A DNA stretch of 64,000 bases. Source: Maylandia zebra. Taxonomy: Eukaryota > Chordata > Actinopteri > Cichliformes > Cichlidae. The notes beneath the pieces are model-generated. The model did not search any database, was not told where the DNA came from, and saw nothing but the letters and a program-made list of their open reading frames with translations. Where the stretch lies: NCBI RefSeq assembly GCF_041146795.1, contig NC_135186.1, positions 36,716,867-36,780,866 of the forward strand, written 5' to 3'. Every line of letters begins with the position of its first letter. Positions within the stretch are counted from its first letter, which is position 1. Both the position numbers and the translations under genes were made by a program. Below are positions 1 to 9,400 of the stretch, one piece after another.

Positions 1-1046
1 CACTCGTTGATGACGGGGGTCTGGTAGTTCCTCTCCTGCTTAGTGCTGAAGTCCACTATCAGCTCCTTTGTCTTACTGACGTTTAGAAGGAGGTTGTTCC
101 TCTGGCACCAGTTCTCCAGATTCCTAATCTCCTTCAGGTAGGCCGTCTCGTTGTTATCAGAGATCAGGCCCACCACGACGGTGTCGTCAGCAAACTTGAT
201 GATGGTGGTGGAGCTGGTAGTGGCCACGCAGTCATATGTGTACAGAGAGTACAGCAGGGGGCTCAGAACACACCCCTGGGGGGCTCCAGTGCTGAGAGTG
301 GTGGAGGCTGAGACATGTCCGCCCATCCTTACTGCCTGTGGTCTGCCAGTTAGGAAGTTGGAGATCCACTGACACATAGATGAGCTGAGTCCCAGATGCT
401 CCAGCTTGGTGGTGAGTGTGGAGGGAATTATGGTGTTAAATGCAGAGCTGTAGTCTATGAAGAGCATTTTAACATAATTCCCCCTTCTAGTGTCCAAGTG
501 AGTGAGTGATGTGTGGAGGAGATGAGAGATGGCATCGTCTGTGGAACGATTTGGACGGTAAGCGAACTGTAGTGGGTCCAGTGTGTCTGGTAGTGAAGAA
601 ATGATGAAGTCTCTGACCAGGCGTTCAAAGCACTTCATCACTACTGAGGTGAGGGCTACAGGGCGATAGTCATTGAGAGAAGCAGGGTGGGGTTTCTTCG
701 GGACAGGAACAATGATGGACTCTTTGAAGCATGTGGGGATCACCGACTGAGATAAAGAGATGTTGAATATCTCAGTGAACACAGGAACTAGCTGGTATGC
801 GCAGTCTCTTAGGATACGACCTGGGATGCCGTCTGGTCCTGCTGCTTTCCTGGTGTTCACTCTCTTGAAGGCTCTCCTTACTTCATGCTCGGAGATGACG
901 AGCACGTTTCCGGTGCTGGCAGTATCTTCCTGTCTGCAGCCGTTAGCGCCGCTAGCATTAGCATCGTTGGAGTCCTTAGCTGCAGCCTCGAAGCGAGCAT
1001 AGAAAGTGTTCAGCTCGTCTGCCAGAGTCACGGCCACGCTCGTCAT
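1..1046 (-). CDS. L2 reverse transcriptase, partial (C-terminus off-window)
   Basis: N-terminal two thirds of a LINE-2 reverse transcriptase; the complete homologue is at 38869-40416. The start is an internal Met at 1046, because the original reading frame continued upstream from the endonuclease before the nested insertion split it. Visible motifs are RKAAGPDGIPGR, the fingers-region NDYRPVALT, motif A with FIDYSSAFN, motif B GAPQGCVLSPLL and the catalytic FADD of motif C near 150-200. The protein would copy the element's RNA at a nicked target. It is cut by the window edge and disconnected from its endonuclease, so no autonomous function is expected. Confidence 0.85.
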   Translation of the reverse strand, partial: MTSVAVTLADELNTFYARFEAAAKDSNDANASGANGCRQEDTASTGNVLVISEHEVRRAFKRVNTRKAAGPDGIPGRILRDCAYQLVPVFTEIFNISLSQSVIPTCFKESIIVPVPKKPHPASLNDYRPVALTSVVMKCFERLVRDFIISSLPDTLDPLQFAYRPNRSTDDAISHLLHTSLTHLDTRRGNYVKMLFIDYSSAFNTIIPSTLTTKLEHLGLSSSMCQWISNFLTGRPQAVRMGGHVSASTTLSTGAPQGCVLSPLLYSLYTYDCVATTSSTTIIKFADDTVVVGLISDNNETAYLKEIRNLENWCQRNNLLLNVSKTKELIVDFSTKQERNYQTPVINE

Positions 1047-1103
1047 ACCGGTTGTTGGTGCTTTATAGTCCGTTATTGTCCTTAGTCCCCGCCACAGGCT
1101 CCT

Positions 1104-1630
1104 ACAAAGACTGTTCTTTTTAAGGAAAATGAGATCTTTTAATGTCTCATCTGAGATGTTGTCTTTGTTTTATAGAAGTTTTATCGAATCTGTGATGTCT
1201 TTTTGTATCGCTGCCTGGTTTGGTAACCTGACGGTGAAGAATAAGAATCGGTTGGGACTTCTGGTAAAAACCGCTAGCAAAATTTCAGGGCGCTGGCAAG
1301 ATGGACTTTTGGCCATTTACAATAGAAACGTGCTTAGAAAGGCTCATTCTATTATTAATTGTGTGAACCATCCACTTCACAGTGAGTTTGAGTTGTTGCC
1401 TTCCAGCCGCCGTTTTAGAGTACCTCCGAGGAGGACTAAAAGACTCCAGGTCTCTTTTATCCCTACTGCGTCTTGTCTCCTTAATGGCAAATAATTGTCC
1501 TTGAATTTTCTATCATTATTATTGTTATTATTGTTTTATAGTATTGTTCTGTTGTTCTTATCCTCCTGCTGCTAAACTAATTTCCCCTTGTGGGACAATA
1601 AAGAAAAATTGAATTGAAATTGAATTGAAT
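1104..1630 (+). mobile_element. 5'-truncated L2-like LINE fragment nested in the L2
   Basis: A plus-strand fragment inserted head-on into the minus-strand L2. It encodes only the C-terminal part of a different L2-like reverse transcriptase (1129-1494, ending in a stop), with the conserved NHPLHSEFELLPS and RRFRVPPRRTKR stretches. Then come an AT-rich 3' UTR, an AATAAA signal at about 1598 and a tail of ATTGA/ATTGAA repeats. 5' truncation and a repeat tail are normal for LINE insertion. The same nested copy is at 40474-41000, so it predates the segmental duplication. Confidence 0.8.
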
Positions 1631-2854
1631 AGAGTCACTCTGTTGGAGTTGTGACTCTAGTTTCCTCCCGTAGCGCTGCTTCGCCTCTTTTACCGCCCTC
1701 CGCACGTTATATGACGCGGCTTTGTACGGGTCCATGTCCCCCGTCGTGAGTCCCGTGTTGTAGGCAGCGGTGCGGGATCTCAGAGCGTCGCGGATGGTTT
1801 TATCCACCCACGGCTTCTGGTTGGGAAACGTTGTGATAGTCTTTGTCTCCACGGTATCGTCCGCTAGTTTCCCGATGAATCCCACAACCGCTTCCGTAAA
1901 CACGTTGACGTCATCATCGGAGCTGTTTCTGAACATGGCCCAGTCTGCGTCATCGAGTGCGTCCTGTAACGCGGCCACTGATTGATCCGTCCAGCGCGCG
2001 ACCTTCCTCTGAACCGGAACTTCCTGTTTCAGCCTTTGTTTGTATTTTGGCATGAGGAAGATGGCGGCGTGATCAGATTTGCCAAACGGAGGGCGGGATT
2101 GTGCCTTGTAGCCGTCCTTGACCGTAGTGTAGCAGTGGTCCAGTGTCCTTTCACCTCTGGTGGGGCAGGTGATGTGTTGATAAAAGTTCGGCGCTGCGCG
2201 TTTGAGGTTGGCGCTATTACAGTCCCCCGTCACAATAAGCGCAGCGTCCCGGTGTTGTGTCTGGTGCTGTGTGAGTGCCTCATGCAGCTCGCATAAGGCG
2301 GTGACCGTGTCCGCTTGTGGTGGAATATAAACGGCACTTACAATGACCGATGTAAATTCCCGAGGTAGATAAAAAGGACGACACATGATGGACAGTAGTT
2401 CCAGATTTGGTGTGCAGGAGCGTGTGAGAGGAACAACGTTCGCACTGTTGCACCAGTTGTTGTTCACCATTAAAAACACGCCGCCTCCCCTTGACTTCCC
2501 CGAGTCCCGTGTCCTGTCCATGCGGTGAACCGAGAAGAACTCGGCCGGCTGGATGGCGTGGTCCGGCACCGCTGGGTTCAGCCATGTCTCGGTGAAGCAG
2601 AGGAGATTGCAGTCCCGAATGTCTCTCTGGAACTTTATGCTGGCCCTGAGGTCGTCAAGCTTGTTCTCCAGTGACTGGACATTGGCGAGCAGGATGCTAG
2701 GCACAGGTGTGCGGTGTGCACGAGCTCTCAGCCTGTTCCTGACGCCGGCTCGCTTCCCTCTAGGCCGCCGCTTCCCTTTGTTCTCCCTCAAGATCTCACT
2801 CGGCCAGCTCGGATCTGGAGTTAAAAACTTCGAATTGTGAGTACATTGTATACC
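1631..2854 (-). CDS. L2 apurinic-like endonuclease region (broken)
   Basis: Exonuclease-endonuclease-phosphatase domain of the L2 polyprotein on the minus strand, open for about 430 codons including flanking sequence. Visible family signatures are LLANVQSLENKLDDL near the N-terminus, the catalytic FTETWL, GDCNSAN and the C-terminal SDHAAI. This domain nicks target DNA to prime reverse transcription. The frame runs at its C-terminal end into the nested fragment's repeat tail (the last 18 or so residues are foreign), so it is cut off from its reverse transcriptase. The second copy at 41001-42224 is nearly identical. Confidence 0.85.
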
Positions 2855-2894
2855 AGCTGATGAAGGATGTAACAATTTGTTCTTATTTTAAAAG

Positions 2895-3682
2895 CACCTG
2901 TTTACAAGGAAGTGGTGAAAGTGAACCTGATAAACTCCGGTCTGGATCTGACCCACCCTGATGTGATGGAAGCCACGCTGAACCAGGCAAGTCATGTTTA
3001 TTTATTAATATACATGAGAGAGAGATTATACATGCACACATACATCTGTGTATGTGTGCATGTATTTAAAAATTGAAGCTCTCACTGAATTGCAGCTTTA
3101 TCACAACACTGAATGTGGACCTAACAATCTGGCTGGATTCAGTTGCACGACTGTGTGAACAACTCAAGACTCTCACTACTTCTGGGTCTGTCCTCGTGAT
3201 GTGTCACTGAAACTGCCAGTCGACTGTATCTGCTTCACAACAATATAGAAACAAGAATTTTTCTCAAATCAAACTTAAAGCAGAGTATTACTTCTACTTG
3301 ATCACTAAACAAGTGCTTTATTACAGCATATGAATACATTTTTCTTCAATATTCAAAACACTGACTATTAGAGATGATTTCATCTGTGTATTAAAGTTGT
3401 CTACACAAAATGTTTTGTCATGCTTGTTTGCACAGACACCTCCTTCAGCTCATGTACCTTAGGCTGAGTCAGGTAAATTTAAATATCTTCTCTTAAAAAT
3501 AGATTCTGAAGAATTTAGTGTATATTATTGTCTGAGTAATGTTAAGTATTTGTGTGTGTCAGATCCAACAGAAGCTGAAGGAGCAGGGAGTACAGGGAGA
3601 CGTCAAACTGAGCTGGAGGAAGCAGTCAGATGGATCGGTCTTCCACAAGGACGAGGAAACGAAGAAGAAGAGCATCGTGTGA
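2895..3682 (+). CDS. C-type lectin, last two exons (unit -1, 5' part off-window)
   Basis: Exons 5 (2895-2986) and 6 (3563-3682) of a secreted C-type lectin whose signal peptide and lectin-domain exons lie to the left of the window. Exon 5 enters in phase 1 and encodes YKEVVKVNLINSGLDLTHP and onward. It ends at a GC donor (CCAG/GCAAGT). Exon 6 encodes IQQKLKEQGVQGDVKLSWRK, then an acidic-basic tail ending in KKKSIV and a TGA. The L2 at 1-2854 fills intron 4. By homology with copy B the missing part may be a pseudogene, but that cannot be seen here. Confidence 0.75.
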
Positions 3683-3922
3683 AAATAGTTCAAGAAATGT
3701 TGCTTTCGCCTTTGACCTTTCAAGTGCTATTGTGCCATATTATCATATTATTCTATGCTTTGTGTGAATATCATCATCCAAACAAAACAAAAATCTAATT
3801 ATGATGTCTTTGCATAGTTTTACATAGTTTTATTCTTACCTGTTAACATTTAAAACACAAGACGTTTGCTGGGTATTTGGTGACAGTTCACTGTAATTTT
3901 AATACATGCGGTTTTTTGCTTG
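3683..3922. other. 3' flank of the lectin unit
   Basis: AT-rich sequence after the lectin stop codon, identical to 10707-10946 downstream of copy A until the sequences part near 3922. It presumably holds the 3' UTR and polyadenylation region, but I see no canonical AATAAA that I would commit to. Confidence 0.4.
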
Positions 3923-4066
3923 CCTTGATCATGATGTATTTTAGTCTATTGAAACCATTTCAAAGGGTGCAGTAGCTGGCATGTGACACATGGGGGCCCT
4001 ACGCTGAAATGTAGGTCTTTTCTGAATATTACATTTGCACACGTGTGATGAAGAACTCAATATCTT
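3923..4066 (-). mobile_element. Ty3/gypsy integrase relic
   Basis: About 140 bp matching two separated parts of the gypsy element at 12077-12380: the TGCCTTGATCATGATG stretch joined directly to the stretch around TAGTCTATTGAAACC. It is therefore a deletion derivative of the gypsy element that lies complete downstream of lectins A and C. It has no coding capacity. The same relic is at 43292-43435. Confidence 0.75.
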
Positions 4067-4790
4067 TTTTTCCCCCTTTTTTTTCCCTTTTTTTTTGCCT
4101 GTCCCGTTTGGCTCTTTCGCATCAGAATTATTGTCTAAAGGTGAAGAAAGATGCCCAACGGATTTACTTTACCAAATTGACCATCCCAGCCTTGCCGTAA
4201 TGGTCCATTTGATTCACCCTTTATTGTTTATTTTATTTTCACTTGCTGAATACGGGACAGACTTGACTGGGGGAAGGTGCGTACACCTGTGAGCATGGAC
4301 GCGCTTGTTTTTTTAAAAGGTTCCTTCATGTAATGATCTGCTAGAGGGTGTGGGGGGGCCACAGCCCCGTCCTCCAGGGCATGAAGCAGGTATGCAGGAG
4401 ATCAAAACTCCAGACATCCAGAGGCCCCCAGAACACAAGAGACCAAGGAAGACCAACAGAGGGGCAGCCGCGCCACTGTCCCAGAAAGAGCTGAGGAGAG
4501 TCCCAGATGAGGGCTCACTCAGCAGCTGCAGAGCAGAAGCCAGGGGGGGTTGCAGTGACGCGCCCGTGAGCTCTGCCGGCAGCCAGCCGTGCCTGAGTGA
4601 CCGAGCCCCAGGCCGAGAGGCCGGGGGCACCCCACCCCCGAAGTGGCCCGAGCGAGCCCCAGGCTCCAGGCCCCGATAAGCGGCCGCCAAGGAGTGAGCC
4701 GGTGTGTACCTGGACGCCCACCCCCGGACACAAAGAAACACCAACGCACCGACGTCTGAGGGCGTCTGCCACCGGCAGGGGAAGTGGTAC
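4067..4790. repeat. Poly-pyrimidine lead and GC-rich dispersed repeat
   Basis: Begins with a T/C tract (4067-4100), then about 230 bp of ordinary sequence and a strikingly GC-rich block (4340-4790) rich in CCCCAG, GAGCC and CAGCAG. Open frames exist on both strands here, but none resembles a known protein and the frames are open only because stop codons are rare at this GC content. The block is repeated at 43436-44160. It may be the 5' UTR of a fish LINE, but I cannot assign it. It ends abruptly inside a MITE at about 4791. Confidence 0.5.
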
Positions 4791-5126
4791 TCTAATTTTC
4801 GTTTTTCCTGCAGTGTATAATAATTGGTGTATTTCAAAAGTAAAACTATGAAGTGGTGGGAAACTATTTTGTGCAACTTTTTTGTATTTACAGTTTTGAG
4901 GGATAAGCCTCTTAAATTTCTCTAACTAGAAATATATGTTAAAAAAAAACGATTTATTTATTTATTTATTTATCTATGCACTTAATGCAGACATATTATT
5001 AAAATTTAGGCTATAATGGTTGTATTGATTTATAGCAACTTGAAATGCTCCCAAACATGGCTCCACAGCAGGTAAAAATATAATATAAGCTCTGGCGGGC
5101 TTGGTTCTATGGTAGGTCTTAAAGGG
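4791..5126. mobile_element. piggyBac-like MITE, right half only
   Basis: Matches 34965-35315, the right part of the complete 879-bp MITE, and ends in GGTCTTAAAGGG followed by TTAA at 5127-5130, the expected terminal structure and target. The left half has been replaced by the GC-rich repeat. An internal ATTT microsatellite lies at 4953-4976. Confidence 0.75.
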
Positions 5127-5130
5127 TTAA

Positions 5131-5927
5131 AGAGTTGAAGCTCGGTCAGTTAATTGATGGTCAGAAGCTTCATCCGGCGCGATGTCCGGCCGATCTATTG
5201 AGCAAAGTGGCCTAGAGCTATGGAAGGATTGCATACATGCTTACAATACATATATCACATATAATCTAGAAACAGGCCTGAATAAAGGCCTGAGGGTATT
5301 CAGCAGCCTACTGCGTTTGAGTTTGCTTGGTAACAGATGACTCAGAATAAGTCAGGAAGTGTACTTCTGAAATGTCTTTGTTTCCTCTGTAAAGTGTGCA
5401 TTTTTTGGTGGTTATTTTGAGGAGCTGTCTGGATGAGGCTATTTGAATAACCAGGTTATTCATTATTGTCTTTTGTTTGTTTATATTGGTATATGAGCTG
5501 GAAGCACCTGGCTTGGAGGCGAAGAAAATGTTCTTCTCAAACTGTGTCAAAAGTCGTTACCAGAACATTTGTGGTTTTGGAAGTTATGCATGTATTGTAT
5601 CTGCTTTGACGCATGAGGGGGCACCATCAATAATACCCTGATGCTATAAAAACAACTGCTTGTGTATTATTGGGCGGAGATCGACGCTGAGTGTGTGACC
5701 GTTCATCTCCCCACACGTGATTTTGAATCCCTCCTGTATCCCTCCTCGATATTTGAACCCTTAACACAGTTTTGAGCCGGCCCATCTCATGATATTCGTG
5801 CTTGTGTGATTTGAGGGCTTTACCTTTTTCATGAAGTGGTATAAAAGTGTATATAAAATATCTGTGAATCTTATTACTTCTGTTCCATCCATGTTTTTCT
5901 AGATGGGGTGTAAGTAGGTTTCCTTTA
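5131..5927 (+). promoter_or_regulatory. Lectin A upstream region with two TATA-like boxes
   Basis: Sequence conserved upstream of copies A, B and C and so a candidate promoter. TATAAAA strings occur at 5645-5651 and 5840-5846. The first lies in a stretch that looks like a degenerate LTR, so the promoter may be of retroelement origin. The start codon is at 6473, and in copies A and C a SINE lies between TATA and start codon. No transcription start can be fixed from sequence. Confidence 0.35.
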
Positions 5928-6263
5928 AAATGGTAAAAAATGGTAAATGGCCTGTATTTGTATAGCACTTTACTAGTCCCTAAGGACCCCAAAGCGCTTT
6001 ACATATCCAGTCATCCACCCATTCACACACACATCCACACACTGGTGATGGCAGCTACATTGTAGCCACAGCCACCCTGGGGCGCACTGACAGAGGCAAG
6101 GCTGCCGGACACTGGCGCCACCAGGCCCTCTGACCACCACCAGTAGGCAACGGGTGAAGTGTCTTGCCCAAGGACACAACGACCAAGACTGTCCGAGCCG
6201 GGGCTCGAACCGGCAACCTTCCGATTACAAGGTGAACTCCCAACTCTTGAGCCACGATCGCCC
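5928..6263 (-). mobile_element. tRNA-derived SINE (inserted upstream of lectin A)
   Basis: Read on the minus strand, it starts with a tRNA-like head containing a B-box (GGTTCGAGCCC), followed by the common fish SINE body with AAGCGCTTTGGGGTCCTTAG and an A-rich end. It is flanked by CCTTTA at 5922-5927 and 6264-6269. Copy B has the uninterrupted site (TTTCCTTTATGTCC near 36110). Copy C carries the same SINE at 45504-45839. It resembles cichlid AFC-type SINEs, but the family name is not certain. Confidence 0.85.
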
Positions 6264-6472
6264 CCTTTATGTCCTAATTAGCTAGGACGCCCTCATGCAA
6301 ATGATTGACTTTAAGGAAAACTGATTTGACTTGTTTTGAATTGACTTCTGCACACACACATGCGTCCATCGCGTCCTTGGAAGTAACTTGCATAATCCTT
6401 TTGCATGAGGATGAAGATGAGAAGTCATGTCACAACAGTCGGACCAAAGGAGAAAGCAGGGAACATACAAGA

Positions 6473-9400
6473 ATGGAAAAAGCTCTGTTCATCATAGCGG
6501 CATCAGGCAAGTCTGAATTATTACGTTTCCATCATCATATTTAAGTGTGATCCTTGTGATGAAGATTATTACTGTAACTCTAAGGGACTTCAACTTTCAT
6601 TGTTTTTCTTCACAGAAATGAAAAAGATGATGCATTAGTGCGTTATATTTACTCCTGACACAAATTTTCTGCCAAGAGAATAGATTACACAGAAATGCAT
6701 TGAAGCTAAACTCATTTATTTACTGTGTTTGCAGGCCTGTGTGCCATCGCCTCCAAACATCACTACCAGTTTGTTTATGAACAGAAGAACTGGACTGAAG
6801 CGCTGAGTTACTGCAGAGACAAATACATAGACCTGGCTACTATAGACGACATGCAGGATGTGCAGATGCTGATCAGCACAGTAGATTTAAGCAAAATGAC
6901 CACCATGACAAACGGCAATGTAAATTATTTTTCTGGCTTTTTTTGTGACAGTAGGACTTTAGGTTTTTGTACATTATTTAAATTTTATGGTACTGAACTA
7001 TATTTAAACTATATTTTCTTGAAAGATCACTTTTCTTTTCTCACTGTTGCCAAGTGCTCACATGGGGTCATCTGATCGTTGACTTTACAATATAATAAAG
7101 CAGATTGAGGCAACAGTTGTTGTGATTTGCTTTTATAAAAATAAAACTGAATTATTATGAACCATTTTGAATTGAACTGAATAAGGTTAGCGTTAGGATC
7201 TTGTGAACTTACAAATATTTGAATATAATTTTTGTCAAGTGGAAAATCTTTTTGACAGAAAAATTGTGATGCAAAAATCTACAAATTAATTGAGATTTTC
7301 TTAATTTGTATTAATCTTTATAAATAAAAATGGAAAAAATTAAAGAACTAAATTACAAAATATCACAAGATATGAAATGTTTTATACTGTATATATCAGT
7401 GCTTACTGATAATCTGACAGCCTAACTCATATATTTTATGTCTAATGAAACAAACCCACTGGTGCTTTCAGAGAGCCTGGATCGGGCTGTATGATGACAT
7501 CGTTGGCTGGCAGTGGTCAACGTCAGAAACCAGTGAGTTCAGAAACTGGTCACCTGAACAACCAGATAACCAATGGGTTATAGAATACTGCGTATTTATG
7601 CTTGATGGACCGTGGTTTTATGACCCTTGTACGAATGTGTTCAGATTCGTCTGCTCTAATAACACAGGTGAGGATTTTCAACTTAACTAGAAGCTTAGAA
7701 CAAAACAGGTCCTGTTCTGTGCTTTTATTGATGTTTCAACAACGGCCTAATTGTTTAGACTTACAAATGCATTTACAGTTGTACACAGCACTTGAGTATG
7801 GTCTGTTTTCAGGGTCGACTAGGACATTTGTCTTCATTGACATTATAGCGTCATGGGCGAACGCCCGGAGCTACTGCAGACTTCATTACACAGACCTGGC
7901 CAGTGTGAGGAACATGACAGAGAACCAGGAGATAGATGACCTGGTACCTCCAGGGATAAGGGTGTGGATCGGCCTTTTCACAGAGTCCTGGAAGTGGATG
8001 GATGGAAGTAACTCCTCATTTACATATTGGCAAACAAATGAACCCAATGGACCAGAGCCTTGCGTGGCAGCAAACTTTGAAGAAAATGCAAAATGGGAGG
8101 ACTGGGCCTGTGGCTCACAGAAGGAGTTTGTTTGCAATGTTGGTAAGCATTACTACCTGAATCATTGGCTGCTATTGGTCACAATTTACAAACTACACCC
8201 TAATGTAAAAGGTTCTTGCTGTACATCCGCTGTTGTGGTGGCAGCTGCTCAATATGTGAAAGTAACTGTATGTGAGAAAACAGTCCTGTACAGTGAGCTC
8301 CTAGCTGCTGGCTTCACATTTTGTCACCCAGAAACCTCAAGTGGTCACACAGTTTATTCTGCCAGACCCACATTCAGTGTTGTGATGGAAGCTGCATCAA
8401 TCGTTGTGTTCAGTTCAGAGGTTTGAAGTGAACACTGTAAAATTATTGTGAATATTAGTATGACAGGATGGGTCATAACAAATGGGCCATTTCTGTTTTC
8501 TCGTTGTCGCTTAAATATAATATTAAAACAGCAAACAACACACCAGGAAGGTTAATCTGAGATTTTGGCACTCATAAGTGTTTTATTGCAAGTAAATTAT
8601 GTATTTAAAAGCAGAATATAAAAATGCAAGTGAAAGATAGAGCTGATGAAGGATGTAACAATTTGTTCTTATTTTAAAAGCACCTGTTTACAAGGAAGTG
8701 GTGAAAGTGAACCTGATAAACTCCGGTCTGGATCTGACCCACCCTGATGTGATGGAAGCCACGCTGAACCAGGCAAGTCATGTTTATTTATTAATATACA
8801 TGAGAGAGAGATTATACATGCACACATACATCTGTGTATGTGTGCATGTATTTAAAAATTGAAGCTCTCACTGAATTGCAGCTTTATCACAACACTGAAT
8901 GTGGACCTAACAATCTGGCTGGATTCAGTTGCACGACTGTGTGAACAACTTAAGACTCTCACTACTTCTGGGTCTGTCCTCGTGATGTGTCACTGAAACT
9001 GCCAGTCGACTGTATCTGCTTCACAACAATATAGTAACAAGAATTTTTCTCAAATCAAACTTAAAGCAGCGTATTACTTCTACTTGATCACTAAACAAGT
9101 GCTTTATTACAGCATATGAATACATTTTTCTTCAATATTCAAAACACTGACTATTAGAGATGATTTCATCTGTGTATTAAAGTTGTCTACACAAAATGTT
9201 TTGTCATGCTTGTTTGCACAGACACCTCCTTCAGCTCATGTACCTTAGGCTGAGTCAGGTTTTGAGTTCTCAGTTATATGTAAGAGCCATGAGTGTCAGT
9301 CTGTTTCATCCTGGCAGATGAAGCTGTGGGGAGCAATCCTTCGAGTACTGTGAAAATCATCAGCCCACAGTGTTCAAGCCAAATGCCTCAGCTTAGGACC

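Larger units (their letters stand above)
1..2854 (-). mobile_element. L2-clade LINE, copy 1 (3' end off-window)
   Basis: Non-LTR retrotransposon read on the minus strand, matching the complete copy at 38432-42224 almost base for base at an offset of 39370. Reading right to left it has an endonuclease region (2854-1631), a nested foreign fragment (1104-1630), then the reverse transcriptase start (1046 down to the window edge). Its 5' end abuts AGCT at 2855-2858, which is also the left flank of the second copy, so AGCT looks like the target duplication. It sits in intron 4 of a lectin gene whose last two exons follow at 2895. The nested insertion separates endonuclease and transcriptase, so the element cannot be active. 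Confidence 0.9.

Noticed and set aside
4313..4876. Long overlapping frames on both strands (up to 187 codons)
   Set aside because: They lie in a GC-rich repeat where stops are rare, all frames are open at once and none resembles a protein.
6180..6255. tRNA-like sequence with a B-box
   Set aside because: It is the head of a SINE with flanking duplication, not a free tRNA gene.
8143..8426. Continuation of the lectin exon 4 frame to a stop
   Set aside because: A good GT donor precedes it and downstream exons join in phase, so it is intron read-through.
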